From Clostridiales bacterium COT073_COT-073 (lineage in GTDB: Bacteria; Bacillota; Clostridia; Lachnospirales; Vallitaleaceae): DNA of 64,000 bases. The position numbers were made by a program, and so were the translations under genes. Below, one piece after another: positions 49,691 through 59,546 of this stretch. The notes below the pieces were generated by a model. The model was not told the DNA's origin. It did no database searches and saw nothing but the letters and a program-made list of their open reading frames with translations. Location: the NCBI GenBank assembly GCA_003858485.1, contig RQYD01000009.1, forward strand, positions 1-64,000, read 5' to 3'. The first letter of the stretch is position 1. Every line of letters begins with the position of its first letter.

Positions 49691-51729
49691 TGAGAGCCGG
49701 AGATTTAATATTAGGTCTATTTATTGTCATGGCTGTAATTATTATGATTATACCACTTAGCGGTGTAGCCATTAGTGTTTTTATTACAGTTAATTTGTTG
49801 TTGTCTTTAATTATCTTGTTTAACGCTTTGTTTGCCAGAGAAGCTTTGGATATGTCAGCATTTCCAACCATCTTATTATTTATGACCATGTTTCGACTGG
49901 CCTTAAATGTTTCTTCAACCAGAGCAATCCTTTCTAATGGACCGGAGGCAGCTGGTAATGTGATTATGACTTTCGGCCAGTTTGTAGGTGCCAATAACCT
50001 GGTGGTTGGTATTATTGTTTTCTTTATTTTGGTGTTGATCAACTTTATGGTTATTACCAAAGGTTCGGAGCGGGTAGCTGAGGTTTCGGCCAGATTTACC
50101 CTGGATGCGATGCCGGGTAAGCAAATGGCGATCGATGCAGATTTAAATTCAGGATTGATCGATGAATCGCAGGCCCGGAAGCGCCGCGAAAAAATTCAGG
50201 ATGAGGCCAGCTTTTTCGGTTCCATGGATGGTGCCGCTAAATTTGTTAAAGGAGATGCCATTGCCGGCTTAATTATTACCTTTGTTAATATTATTGGTGG
50301 TATTGTAATTGGCGTTTTGCAGCTGGGGATGACAACTCAGGAAGCGATGCAGCAGTATACGGTGGTGACGATTGGCGATGGTTTGGTCAGTCAGATTCCG
50401 GCCCTGTTGATTTCACTGGCCACCGGTATATTGGTGACCAAAGTTTCCAAAGAGTCTGAAATCAGTGATACCATTGGTAAGCAATTGTTTTCCTTGCCCA
50501 AAGTTATGTTTATGGCGGGTGGCGTTTTAGCATTTTTGGGTCTGGTGGCTCCATTTAGTAAAATAATTGTGGTCGGAATTGGTGCAGTTACTATGATTGC
50601 CGGTAAGAAAATGCTGGATAATTTAAAAGTGTCGGAAACCCAGGAGGAGATCACCATGGAGGAGGAAGCAGCCGAAGAAATCCGCAAACCGGAGAATGTT
50701 ATCAATCTTTTGCAGGTTGACCCAATCGAATTGGAATTCGGCTATGGTATCATTCCGCTGGCTGATTCTTCACAGGGCGGTGATCTGCTTGATCGGGTGG
50801 TAATGATCCGCCGCCAGATCGCTTTGGAGCTGGGGGCAATTGTCCCAATTATCCGGCTGCGGGATAATATCCAGCTCAGTCCGAATCAATATGTTATTAA
50901 AATTAAAGGTAATCAAGTGGCTGAAGGTGAAATTTTATTTGACCATTATTTGGCTATGGATCCCGGTTATGTAGAAGAACAAATTGATGGAATTGAAACC
51001 ATTGAGCCGGCTTTTCGCCTGCCTGCTTTGTGGATTACTGAAGGGCAAAGAGAGCGGGCAGAAGCAGTTGGTTATACAGTCGTTGATCCGCCATCAATTA
51101 TTGCCACCCATTTGACGGAAGTGATCAAAAGTCACTTAGGTGAACTGATTACCCGTCAGGAAGTCAAGAACTTAATTAATAAAGTGGCTGAGGATAATCA
51201 AACACTGATTGATGAATTGGTACCGAAGCTCCTGAGTGTGGGTGAAATTCAAAAGGTGTTGACCAATTTGCTGGCAGAAGGGATTTCAATTCGGGATTTG
51301 GTGACGATTTTTGAAACCTTAGCTGATCAGGCATTGGTGACCAAGGATGTTGATGTTTTAACGGAATATGCCAGACAATCACAAAAACGCAGTATCAGCA
51401 ATAAGTATCTGGATGAGCAAAATCAGCAGGTACTGACTTTGGACCCGGCAGTTGAAAGTATGATTATGGAATCGGTTAAGCATTCTGAACAGGGAACTTA
51501 TTTAGCGCTTGATCCGGAAGTAATCTCTGAGATCATTGCCACCACCGATAAAGCGGTCAGAAAACTGACGGACATGGGCAGAATGCCGATTATTATTACT
51601 TCGCCGATTTTGCGTATTTATTATAAAAGAATTATTCAGGAACAATTACCGGAAGTGGTGGTTATTTCATACAATGAAATTGATGCATCGACTGAGCTGC
51701 AATCTGTAGGAATGGTGAGTTTATCATGA
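49690..51729 (+). CDS. flhA: Flagellar export gate protein FlhA
   Basis: The largest export-gate subunit; its cytoplasmic ring captures chaperone-substrate complexes. The 679-residue protein has about eight membrane segments in the first 310 residues, interrupted by the FHIPEP signature stretch (DADLNSGLIDESQARKRREK). The C-terminal domain (about 345-679) has DPIELEFGYGIIPLADSSQG. It overlaps flhB by one base; AAGGAG lies in the flhB end. Confidence 0.97.
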   Translation: MRAGDLILGLFIVMAVIIMIIPLSGVAISVFITVNLLLSLIILFNALFAREALDMSAFPTILLFMTMFRLALNVSSTRAILSNGPEAAGNVIMTFGQFVGANNLVVGIIVFFILVLINFMVITKGSERVAEVSARFTLDAMPGKQMAIDADLNSGLIDESQARKRREKIQDEASFFGSMDGAAKFVKGDAIAGLIITFVNIIGGIVIGVLQLGMTTQEAMQQYTVVTIGDGLVSQIPALLISLATGILVTKVSKESEISDTIGKQLFSLPKVMFMAGGVLAFLGLVAPFSKIIVVGIGAVTMIAGKKMLDNLKVSETQEEITMEEEAAEEIRKPENVINLLQVDPIELEFGYGIIPLADSSQGGDLLDRVVMIRRQIALELGAIVPIIRLRDNIQLSPNQYVIKIKGNQVAEGEILFDHYLAMDPGYVEEQIDGIETIEPAFRLPALWITEGQRERAEAVGYTVVDPPSIIATHLTEVIKSHLGELITRQEVKNLINKVAEDNQTLIDELVPKLLSVGEIQKVLTNLLAEGISIRDLVTIFETLADQALVTKDVDVLTEYARQSQKRSISNKYLDEQNQQVLTLDPAVESMIMESVKHSEQGTYLALDPEVISEIIATTDKAVRKLTDMGRMPIIITSPILRIYYKRIIQEQLPEVVVISYNEIDASTELQSVGMVSLS

Positions 51730-52916
51730 AAATAATGAAGTATCGAGCAGAAACGGAACGGGAAGCAATGCTGCAGGCTAAGGAAGAACTGGGCAGCGAG
51801 GCCTTGATCTTATCCATTAAATCAGTCAAACCCAAAGGAATTTGGAGTTTCTTTCGTAAGGCTTATGTGGAAGTAACGGCTGCCCTTGATGATGACCGGA
51901 AAGAAATTGTTAGTCCCGAGCAGGCAAAAGCCGAAAGAGAGTTGGCGGAATTTAAGTCATTTATCAGTAAACTGTCTGATAAACAAAGGCAAGCAGAGGA
52001 AAAATCATCAATTGCTGTGCCGGAACCGGTTCGCCAGGTAGGAATCGAACCGACTGTTAGCGCTCCGTCAGCTGTTTTGACTGCTGTTCCGCAGATAGAA
52101 AAGAAGCCTGACAGTGAAGATAAATCAAGTCAATCTTCAATCATTCGGCAAGTGATTTATGAACAGCTGCTGGATAATGAGGTTGAAGAAAATTTAGCCA
52201 ATCAATTATTGGCTGCTTTATTGACGAGCGATCAGACATTTTCGCTGGAGGAAGGCTTAAATACAATTTACCGGCAAATTGTTAAGGAATTATCGGAAAT
52301 TCATCCGGTGACCTTAAGCAGTGGTAAGGCCAAGCCGATTTTTTTCGTTGGCTCAACCGGAGTTGGGAAAACAACAACGATTGCTAAATTAGCATCCTTA
52401 TTTACTTTGGAAAAAAAATGTAAGGTGGCACTGATTACAGCTGATACTTACCGGATTGCGGCAGTTGAGCAGCTGAGAACATATGCTAATATTCTGGATA
52501 TTCCAATCCGGGTAATTTATAAAGAAGAGGAAATTGTCGGATGTATTGAAGAATTTGCGGATCGGGATTTGATTTTTATTGACACCGCCGGACGTTCTTA
52601 TCAGGATACCAAACATTTAGGAGAATTAAAAGAGTTGCTGAATCAGGTTGATGACAAGCAGGTTTATTTGGTTTTGAGCTTATCAACCAAAAACAGTGAT
52701 TTGCAAAAAACGGTAAATGCCTATGACTTTACCGATTTTTCTTTGATTTTTACTAAACTTGATGAAACATTGGCATATGGCAGTATTTTAAACTTGAGAC
52801 ATAAAACAGGCAAGCCACTGGCATATATTACCACCGGGCAAAATGTACCGGAGGATATTGCTGAGCTGGATCCTTATGAGATTGCGAACAAAATACTGGG
52901 AGGAGTGAATTCCTGA
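51726..52916 (+). CDS. flhF: Flagellar placement GTPase FlhF
   Basis: An SRP-type GTPase that sets the site and number of flagella. The 396-residue protein has a basic/acidic N-terminal B domain (about 1-130) and the NG domain. G motifs: FVGSTGVGKTTTIAKLASLF (about 202-221), ADTYRIAAVEQLRTYA, DTAGRSYQD and TKLDETLAYG. It overlaps flhA by four bases and is followed by its regulator flhG. Confidence 0.96.
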   Translation: MKIMKYRAETEREAMLQAKEELGSEALILSIKSVKPKGIWSFFRKAYVEVTAALDDDRKEIVSPEQAKAERELAEFKSFISKLSDKQRQAEEKSSIAVPEPVRQVGIEPTVSAPSAVLTAVPQIEKKPDSEDKSSQSSIIRQVIYEQLLDNEVEENLANQLLAALLTSDQTFSLEEGLNTIYRQIVKELSEIHPVTLSSGKAKPIFFVGSTGVGKTTTIAKLASLFTLEKKCKVALITADTYRIAAVEQLRTYANILDIPIRVIYKEEEIVGCIEEFADRDLIFIDTAGRSYQDTKHLGELKELLNQVDDKQVYLVLSLSTKNSDLQKTVNAYDFTDFSLIFTKLDETLAYGSILNLRHKTGKPLAYITTGQNVPEDIAELDPYEIANKILGGVNS

Positions 52917-53815
52917 TGGATCAGGCAGCAAAATTAAGAGATCTGATTTATAGATCACAACAGAATCAATCAGACCAGGCGACCGCCAAAAGAGCCAGAG
53001 TTATAACGGTTACCAGTGGAAAGGGTGGAGTTGGCAAAAGTAATATCAGTGTCAACCTGGCTGTTCAATTTCAAAAGCAAGGCAAAAAAGTGGTGATTTT
53101 TGATGCCGATTTCGGATTGGCCAATGTTGAAGTCATTTTTGGTATTTTGCCTAAATACAATATTTTTGATTTAATTGTTAATAAAATGTCAATTTTTGAT
53201 GTTTTAACGGAAGGACCAATGGGGATTCGCTTTTTATCAGGTGGCTCAGGAATTGGTCAACTTTTGAATTTATCTGCTGATCAGATAGAATATTTAGTTA
53301 AACAGCTGGAAATTTTGGATGAACATGCCGATATAATTATTATAGATACAGGTGCGGGCATTAATGAGGCGGTATTAGCATTTGCGTTTGTGTCAGGAGA
53401 AATCCTGATTGTAACAACCCCGGAACCGACAGCCATTACCGATGCATATGCCCTGATTAAATCAATTTGTAATAGTCCGCAGTTTTATCAAACTAAGCCG
53501 AGAATGCGTTTAATTGTCAATAAAAGCAGGAGCCCTTTGGAAAGTCAGGAAGTATTTGACAAATTAAATAAGGTGACAGAGCGATTTTTAAATCTTAGTC
53601 TGGAAAATTTAGGCTATTTGCCAGATGACAGAGCATTGGTAGATGCTGTTATCGAGCGCAAACCGTTTTCGATTATTTATCCGAAAGCGGCTGTTACAAA
53701 AGGAATTGAAGACATTGCAGCTAGAATCTTGTTGGAAAATCAAACTGAGATCAAATCGGAAATGCAGCCGAAGGGATTAAGTTCCATTTTCAATCGAATA
53801 TTCCGGCGAAAATAA
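52916..53815 (+). CDS. flhG: Flagellar number regulator FlhG (YlxH, MinD-like)
   Basis: A ParA/MinD-type ATPase that stimulates FlhF GTPase activity and controls flagellar pattern. The 299-residue protein has an N-terminal FlhF-activating helix (DQAAKLRDLIYRSQQNQ), with the deviant Walker A VTSGKGGVGKSNISVNLAVQ (about 32-51). VVIFDADFGLANVEVIFG, IIIDTGAGINEAVL and a C-terminal amphipathic, membrane-targeting tail (LSSIFNRIFRRK) follow. Overlaps flhF by one base. Confidence 0.96.
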   Translation: MDQAAKLRDLIYRSQQNQSDQATAKRARVITVTSGKGGVGKSNISVNLAVQFQKQGKKVVIFDADFGLANVEVIFGILPKYNIFDLIVNKMSIFDVLTEGPMGIRFLSGGSGIGQLLNLSADQIEYLVKQLEILDEHADIIIIDTGAGINEAVLAFAFVSGEILIVTTPEPTAITDAYALIKSICNSPQFYQTKPRMRLIVNKSRSPLESQEVFDKLNKVTERFLNLSLENLGYLPDDRALVDAVIERKPFSIIYPKAAVTKGIEDIAARILLENQTEIKSEMQPKGLSSIFNRIFRRK

Positions 53816-53827
53816 CAGGAGGTTATC

Positions 53828-54481
53828 ATGGAAGAAAAATCACTTTCCGAAGGAAGTAAACTGGAAATTATAGACCATCAAAGAAACGGAAGAAGACATA
53901 CATATTATAGTACCATTACCAATATATTAAATGCAAGCACATTTGAGGTTCAGGCTCCAATTGAAAAAGGTGTGGTCATGCCACTGGAAATCGATAAAGA
54001 GTACGAATGTATTTTTATTACAGTATATGGTCTTTTTCGGTGTAAGGCAGTATTGGAGAGTCGTTATCGGGAAAAAGGTCTGCATTTTATGCGAATGAAA
54101 ATGACTACTCAAATTATTAAATACCAGCGCCGGGAATTCTATCGTTTGGATATTATGTTTGACTTTCGTTACTTTAATCAGCAGACCAATCAGTGGAAAG
54201 AGGCAACTACTCTGGATATCAGCGGCAATGGAATGCGCTGCATTACCAATGAAAATCTGGCCAAGGGAACCAGGGTGCTGTGTGAGTTAAAACTGGATAT
54301 TGAGAAAAAATCATATGTTGTCACCAGTACCGCTGAAGTAATCGATACCACACCAGCCAGTATTGCTGATAAACGTTTTGAAACCAGATGGGTGTTTATC
54401 GATATTCCGACTAATAAACAGGATATAATCATCAAATATATCTATGATGAACAAAGACGCAGACGAAAAGAAAGCAGGTAA
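53828..54481 (+). CDS. PilZ-domain c-di-GMP receptor, YcgR-like
   Basis: A 217-residue cytoplasmic protein with an N-terminal YcgR-type beta domain (about 1-95) and a C-terminal PilZ domain. The c-di-GMP signature is intact: RREFYR (about 99-104) and DISGNG (about 135-140). In B. subtilis the homologue (YpfA/DgrA) binds c-di-GMP and slows the motor, probably through MotA. Here the gene lies between flhG and cheB, inside the operon. AGGAGG precedes the ATG. Confidence 0.9.
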   Translation: MEEKSLSEGSKLEIIDHQRNGRRHTYYSTITNILNASTFEVQAPIEKGVVMPLEIDKEYECIFITVYGLFRCKAVLESRYREKGLHFMRMKMTTQIIKYQRREFYRLDIMFDFRYFNQQTNQWKEATTLDISGNGMRCITNENLAKGTRVLCELKLDIEKKSYVVTSTAEVIDTTPASIADKRFETRWVFIDIPTNKQDIIIKYIYDEQRRRRKESR

Positions 54482-54489
54482 ACAAAAAA

Positions 54490-55566
54490 ATGTCCAAGAG
54501 GAAAATCCTTATAATTGATGATTCGGCATTTACAAGAAAAGTTCTTTCTACTATAATAGAAGAAGATGGACGACTTGAGATTGCCGGAGTAGCCAAGAAC
54601 GGCAAAGAGGGCATGGAAATGGCACTTGCGCTGGATCCGGATGTTATTTCCGTTGATGTGGAAATGCCGGTGATGAATGGTTTAACCATGATCAAGGAAT
54701 TGATGAGCAAAAAGAATTTTCCGATTGTGGTGGTAAGTTCGCTGACTAAAGAAGGGGCGGCTGAAACCATTCAGGCCCTTGAGTATGGAGCTTTTGATTT
54801 TGTAGCGAAACCCAGTAGTTTGTTTGGGCTTAAAACAGAAGAGGTTTTTGCCGAATATACAGAAAAAGTATATGCGGCAGCAATGAGTAAGAAAAAATCA
54901 GGAGAGCTGCCGGAGCGAAGAACAATTTCATTATCTAAAATGGTGGCATCACCAAAAACAGTAGATAAAAGCAGGATAGAAAAACCGGCTGAAAAATTGG
55001 TGGCCATTGGCACTTCAACCGGTGGTCCAAAAGCCTTGCCGGAAGTGCTGACTCAACTTCCAGTTGATTTTCCGGCCGGAATTTTGATTGTTCAGCATAT
55101 GCCGCCCGGTTTTACCAAGTCTTTGGCTGACCGATTGGATCAACTATCGGCGATTAAAGTTAAAGAGGCTGAGCATGGAGAGCTGATTTTTCAGGGAACT
55201 GCTTATATTGCACCGGGAGATCGGCATTTGAAAGTTATAGAAAAATATGGTAAGTATTATATTGAGCTGGATGATGGGCCGAAAAAAGGAGCGCATAAAC
55301 CGGCGGTTGATGTGATGATGAGCTCCCTGACCAAGTTACCAACTGGAAAGGTCATTGCGGTGATTATGACTGGTATGGGCAGTGATGGCTGTGATGGAAT
55401 AGAAGAGTTGAAGCGGGCCAACCGCAGTTATACAATTACGCAGGATGAAGCCAGTTGTGTAGTATATGGAATGCCAAGAGCAGTGGCACTAAAAAAACTG
55501 TCGGATGAAGTTGTGCCGCTTAGTCAAATTGCTAAAGCAATTAAAACGAAGTTGGAGGTACTTTAA
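54490..55566 (+). CDS. cheB: Chemotaxis methylesterase CheB
   Basis: Removes methyl groups from (and deamidates) chemoreceptors when phosphorylated. The 358-residue protein has a receiver domain (Asp10-Asp11; phosphorylated Asp56 in VISVDVEMPVMNG). The C-terminal esterase carries the triad: Ser176 in GTSTGGPKAL, His203 in VQHMPPGFTKSLADRL and Asp299 in GMGSDGCDG. The start has only a weak SD (AGGT). The matching methyltransferase gene cheR is not in the window. Confidence 0.96.
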   Translation: MSKRKILIIDDSAFTRKVLSTIIEEDGRLEIAGVAKNGKEGMEMALALDPDVISVDVEMPVMNGLTMIKELMSKKNFPIVVVSSLTKEGAAETIQALEYGAFDFVAKPSSLFGLKTEEVFAEYTEKVYAAAMSKKKSGELPERRTISLSKMVASPKTVDKSRIEKPAEKLVAIGTSTGGPKALPEVLTQLPVDFPAGILIVQHMPPGFTKSLADRLDQLSAIKVKEAEHGELIFQGTAYIAPGDRHLKVIEKYGKYYIELDDGPKKGAHKPAVDVMMSSLTKLPTGKVIAVIMTGMGSDGCDGIEELKRANRSYTITQDEASCVVYGMPRAVALKKLSDEVVPLSQIAKAIKTKLEVL

Positions 55567-55568
55567 GT

Positions 55569-57638
55569 ATGGATACATCCCAATATTTGGAAATCTTTAT
55601 AGAGGAATCAAAAGAACATTTGCAGAGTCTGAATGAAACTTTGCTGGTATTGGAAAATTCACCGGATGAAGTAGATATGATTAACAGTGTGTTCCGGGTG
55701 GCTCATACCCTCAAAGGAATGGCCGGAACTATGGGTTTTAAGCGAATGAACAGCTTAACTCATAATATGGAAAATGTGTTGGCCGAAATCAGAACCGGAA
55801 ATATTCATATTACCCCGGAATTATTGGATATTTTATTCCAATGTCTGGATGCTTTAGAGCAATATGTGGAGGAAATCACTAACACCGGCAACGAAGGTGA
55901 AGAGGCTTATGAAAGTATTATCAGCCAATTAAATGATATCTTAAAAAATGGTGGAACAACCAGTGGTGCAGCTAAAGAAAGTTCAGCAACGCCTTTGCTT
56001 TCACCGGAAAAAACAGATGAAAGCAAAGGCAAAGCGAATAAAACAGAGCTGAATGAATATGAGAAAAATATCATCAAAAAAGCCAATGAAAGCGGAATGC
56101 TGGCATTTGCCCTGCGGGTTAAGATCGATGAAAAAAGTATGCTCAAAGCAGCGCGGGCCTTTATTGTATATAAGACCCTGGAAGATATGGGTGAAATTAT
56201 TCGGACAGAACCATCAACACAGGACATTGAAGAAGAAAAGTTTGACCAGGAATTCAGGATCTTTATTGTAACAGAGCATGATAAAGAACAGCTGTTTAAA
56301 GAGGTTTCCTCTGTCAGTGAAGTGGCCGAAGTTGAAGTTGATTTGATTGAAATCAGTGATGAGTTGGCGACCGAGGAAGTACCGGCTGTCATTCAAACAC
56401 CGGCAGCCAAAACAGTGGAGCTGGAAAAAGCGGTTGAAAAACCGAAAGCAGCTCAACCGGCTCAAAGCAAAGGTGACAGCGGTTCAAAGCCAAAGACCAA
56501 TACTACTGTCCGGGTGGATGTAGAGCGCTTGGATAATTTAATGAATTTGGTCAGTGAGCTGATTATTGTTAAAAATGGTCTGGAAACTGTCGGCAAAGGC
56601 AGTCAAAATGCCAATGAGCAGATTGAGTACTTAGAAAGAATTACTACTAATTTACATGAATCGGTAATGAAAGTGCGAATGGTACCGGTTGAGCGGGTAT
56701 TTAACCGTTTTCCCAGATTGATTCGGGATTTATCCAGAAATTTGAATAAAAAAATGGAATTGGAAATGTCCGGTGAGGAAACAGAAATTGACCGGACGGT
56801 GATAGATGAAATTGGTGATCCATTGGTTCACTTAATTCGTAACTCAGCTGATCATGGTTTGGAGAAACCGGAAGTTCGGATTTCACGTGGCAAAGATGAA
56901 GTTGGTCATGTGTATTTAGATGCTTATCAAGACGGCAACAATGTGGTAATTGAAGTATCGGATGATGGCAATGGTATTGATGTGGAAAGAGTCAGAGCCA
57001 AAGCTATTGAAAAAGGAGCCATTTCGGAAGAAGAAGCGGCTGCCATGAAAGATAATGAAGTGATTGGTTTATTGTTCCGGCCAAGTTTTTCCACAGCCGA
57101 ACAAATTTCAGATGTTTCCGGTCGGGGCGTTGGCCTGGATGTGGTCAAAACCAAAATTGAAAGTTTGGGCGGCGATATTGAGGTTAAGACAGAATTAACC
57201 AAGGGCAGTAAGTTTATTATCCGCCTGCCCCTTACTTTAGCTATTATTCAAGGATTAATGGTTGAATTGGCTGGTGAGAAATATGCGATCCCGCTGAGTT
57301 CGATCCAAACCATCGAAGATGTGGATATATCGGAAATTAAGTATGTTCAAAATGAGGAAGTCATTCATCTGCGTAATAAGGTGATCCCCATTTGCCACTT
57401 GGAAAAAAATCTGGGGATTGTCCGCCAGGAAGAACAAACCAGGCAAAAAATGACAGTGGTAATTGTCAATCGCGGCGAAAAATTATTGGCCTTAGCAGTC
57501 GATAGCTTAATTGGCCAACAGGAAGTAGTTATTAAAAACTTAGGGCAGTTTTTGGGAGATGTCAAAAATATTGCCGGTGCAACTATTTTAGGAAATGGTG
57601 AAGTGGCCCTTATTTTAGATGTCAATTCACTATTTTAA
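55569..57638 (+). CDS. cheA: Chemotaxis histidine kinase CheA
   Basis: Receptor-coupled kinase phosphorylating CheY and CheB. The 689-residue protein has the P1 domain with His46 in RVAHTLKGMAGTMGF, and a P2 region (about 160-265). A dimerisation domain follows (P3, from about 315; VRVDVERLDNLMNLVSELII). The kinase P4 N box is DPLVHLIRNSADHGLEKPE, with G boxes VSDDGNGID and GRGVGLDVV. The C-terminal P5 CheW-like domain (from about 555) follows. GGAGG about 10 bases before the ATG; two bases after cheB. Confidence 0.97.
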   Translation: MDTSQYLEIFIEESKEHLQSLNETLLVLENSPDEVDMINSVFRVAHTLKGMAGTMGFKRMNSLTHNMENVLAEIRTGNIHITPELLDILFQCLDALEQYVEEITNTGNEGEEAYESIISQLNDILKNGGTTSGAAKESSATPLLSPEKTDESKGKANKTELNEYEKNIIKKANESGMLAFALRVKIDEKSMLKAARAFIVYKTLEDMGEIIRTEPSTQDIEEEKFDQEFRIFIVTEHDKEQLFKEVSSVSEVAEVEVDLIEISDELATEEVPAVIQTPAAKTVELEKAVEKPKAAQPAQSKGDSGSKPKTNTTVRVDVERLDNLMNLVSELIIVKNGLETVGKGSQNANEQIEYLERITTNLHESVMKVRMVPVERVFNRFPRLIRDLSRNLNKKMELEMSGEETEIDRTVIDEIGDPLVHLIRNSADHGLEKPEVRISRGKDEVGHVYLDAYQDGNNVVIEVSDDGNGIDVERVRAKAIEKGAISEEEAAAMKDNEVIGLLFRPSFSTAEQISDVSGRGVGLDVVKTKIESLGGDIEVKTELTKGSKFIIRLPLTLAIIQGLMVELAGEKYAIPLSSIQTIEDVDISEIKYVQNEEVIHLRNKVIPICHLEKNLGIVRQEEQTRQKMTVVIVNRGEKLLALAVDSLIGQQEVVIKNLGQFLGDVKNIAGATILGNGEVALILDVNSLF

Positions 57639-57648
57639 GGGGGCATAT

Positions 57649-58116
57649 ATGGAAAACAAGGAAAAACAAGTGATTGATTCGGAGGCAGCGGATCAAATAT
57701 TAAAGCAGTATATTGTTGTTCGCTTTAATAAGGAACAATTTGGGATCAGTATTAATTATATTCAAAATATTGTCAGAATGACATCCATTACCCGGGTGCC
57801 AAATGTACCGGACTATATTAAAGGCGTCATTAATTTACGGGGTGAAATTATTCCGATTATGAGCCTGAGAATCAAACTTGATTTAGAGCCGGATGAAATT
57901 ACCAACCAAACCAGAATTATCATCGTCAATGTGGATGATAAACTGGTAGGACTATTTGTAGATGAAGTAATGGAAGTTTTGATTTTGGAAGATGAACAAA
58001 TTGAAAAACAAACCAAAGAAGGAACTGACAAAAAATCAAAATATATTTCCGGAGTTGGAAAATTAGAGGACCGCTTGATTTCGTTGTTTAATGTTGAACA
58101 GATCATTGCGGATTAG
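57649..58116 (+). CDS. cheW: Chemotaxis coupling protein CheW
   Basis: Adaptor between receptors and CheA, 155 residues. The SH3-like fold is recognisable from QYIVVRFNKEQFGISINYIQ and VPDYIKGVINLRGEIIPIMS, then RIIIVNVDDKLVGLFVDEVM. The ATG at 57649 follows AAGGGGG by five bases; an in-frame upstream ATG lies inside cheA. Confidence 0.95.
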   Translation: MENKEKQVIDSEAADQILKQYIVVRFNKEQFGISINYIQNIVRMTSITRVPNVPDYIKGVINLRGEIIPIMSLRIKLDLEPDEITNQTRIIIVNVDDKLVGLFVDEVMEVLILEDEQIEKQTKEGTDKKSKYISGVGKLEDRLISLFNVEQIIAD

Positions 58117-58125
58117 GAGGTTATT

Positions 58126-58740
58126 ATGAGTGAAGAATATGGAAATTTGGATTCTTCCAAGTTAGATGTGTTGCGTGAGCTTGGTAATATTGGAGCCGGG
58201 AATGCTACCACTGCACTTTCTCAAATGATCAATAAAAGAGTTGATATGGGAGTACCCAAAGCGGAATTAATTAAAATTGAGAAGATATCGCAGATCTTAG
58301 GTGGTGAAGAATCCTTAGTAGCGGGAATTTTGCTGGGAATTGAAGGTGATGTTGAAGGCATGATGATGTTTGTTCAGGAGCAAGTATCCGCTCATCACCT
58401 GGTCAATCTGTTAATGGGCAGAGATTTGGATGATTTTTCAGAATTTACTGAAATGGATCTGTCGGCTTTACAGGAAATTGGCAATATCATTACCGGGGCA
58501 TACCTGAACTCATTATCTGCTCTGACCGGACTAAAAATTATTCCATCTGTTCCGAATATGGCTTTTGATATGGCAGGTGCAATTTTAAGTGTTCCGGCCA
58601 TTGAGTTCGGGAAGGTCGGAGACTATGCTTTGTTGATTCAAACCAGTTTTGGAGGTACGGGTGAAGAAGTTTTCGGTTATTTTATTTTAATTCCGGAGGC
58701 AAATTCTTACGAAAAAATATTTAAAAGTTTGGGGATGTAA
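58126..58740 (+). CDS. cheC: CheY-P phosphatase CheC
   Basis: Dephosphorylates CheY-P and works with CheD in adaptation. The 204-residue protein has both active-site motifs, LRELGNIGAGNATTAL (about 12-27) and ALQEIGNIITGAYLNSL (about 112-128), each with the Glu-X2-Asn pair. AGGAGG precedes the ATG. A second phosphatase of this fold, FliY, is encoded upstream in the cluster. Confidence 0.96.
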   Translation: MSEEYGNLDSSKLDVLRELGNIGAGNATTALSQMINKRVDMGVPKAELIKIEKISQILGGEESLVAGILLGIEGDVEGMMMFVQEQVSAHHLVNLLMGRDLDDFSEFTEMDLSALQEIGNIITGAYLNSLSALTGLKIIPSVPNMAFDMAGAILSVPAIEFGKVGDYALLIQTSFGGTGEEVFGYFILIPEANSYEKIFKSLGM

Positions 58741-58743
58741 ATT

Positions 58744-59226
58744 ATGGCTTTGATAAAAGTTGGAATGGCGGACTTAAAAGCAGTGAAATATCCGGATAAT
58801 CTTACGACCTTGGGCTTGGGAAGTTGTATCGGTGTGACGCTTTACGATGCTTCTGCAAAAGTCAGTGGTATGGCCCATTTTATGCTGCCGGATAGTACAC
58901 AAATTAAAAACAATGAAAATAAAGCCAAATTTGGTGACACTGCGATTGATGAGCTGCTTAAGCAAATGTTAAGTTTAGGAGCAAATAAGAGCCGGTTGGT
59001 AGCGAAAATCGCCGGTGGCGCGCAAATGTTCTCGTTTGGCGGGAAAAATGATTTAATGCGAATTGGCGAGCGAAATGCAATTGCTGCCAAAGAAAAACTT
59101 AAGGCCTTGGGAATTCGCCTGATTGCTGAAGATACAGGCAGCAATTATGGCCGGACGATTGAATTTATGAGTGAAAACGGCGATTTACATGTTAAAACAA
59201 TTGGCAAGGAATTAAAGGTTATTTGA
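58744..59226 (+). CDS. cheD: Receptor glutamine deamidase CheD
   Basis: Deamidates chemoreceptor glutamines and stimulates CheC. The 160-residue protein has the catalytic Cys28 in TLGLGSCIGVTLYD and His45 in GMAHFMLPD. The CheD fold continues with KIAGGAQMFSF and AEDTGSNYGRTIEF. GGGGATG overlaps the cheC end and serves as the SD; the gap to cheC is three bases. Confidence 0.95.
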   Translation: MALIKVGMADLKAVKYPDNLTTLGLGSCIGVTLYDASAKVSGMAHFMLPDSTQIKNNENKAKFGDTAIDELLKQMLSLGANKSRLVAKIAGGAQMFSFGGKNDLMRIGERNAIAAKEKLKALGIRLIAEDTGSNYGRTIEFMSENGDLHVKTIGKELKVI

Positions 59227-59227
59227 G

Positions 59228-59518
59228 ATGAGAATTAAAAATTTTAATTTAGTAATTGTCTTGATTGCAGAAATTTTAGTGGCTTTGTATGGATATTTAT
59301 ATCATTATACTTTGCCACGATTGGCAATTACCATGGGTATTGTCTTTATTATATTTTTTATTATTGGAAGCATTTTGCAGTCCATGAGCAATCGTTTATT
59401 TGCTGAAGTTGAGGCCAGGGAGGCTGAGGCCAGAGAAGCATTGGAAAAACAGGAGGCAGAATTGGCAGCGGTGGAAATTGAAAACCGAATGGCGGCAGAG
59501 CAGAAAGAGGTCATGTAG
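59228..59518 (+). CDS. Small membrane protein of unknown function between cheD and sigD
   Basis: Not recognised. The 96-residue protein has two hydrophobic segments (about 6-25 and 31-52), a short loop, and a C-terminal Glu/Ala-rich coiled coil (EVEAREAEAREALEKQEAEL). In B. subtilis cheD and sigD are adjacent, so this is an extra gene. It starts one base after the cheD stop with AAGG just upstream, so it is probably co-translated. Function unknown; the position suggests a motility-related role. Confidence 0.75.
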   Translation: MRIKNFNLVIVLIAEILVALYGYLYHYTLPRLAITMGIVFIIFFIIGSILQSMSNRLFAEVEAREAEAREALEKQEAELAAVEIENRMAAEQKEVM

Positions 59519-59546
59519 TTGGACCGATAGTAAGAGGTGAGTACAT

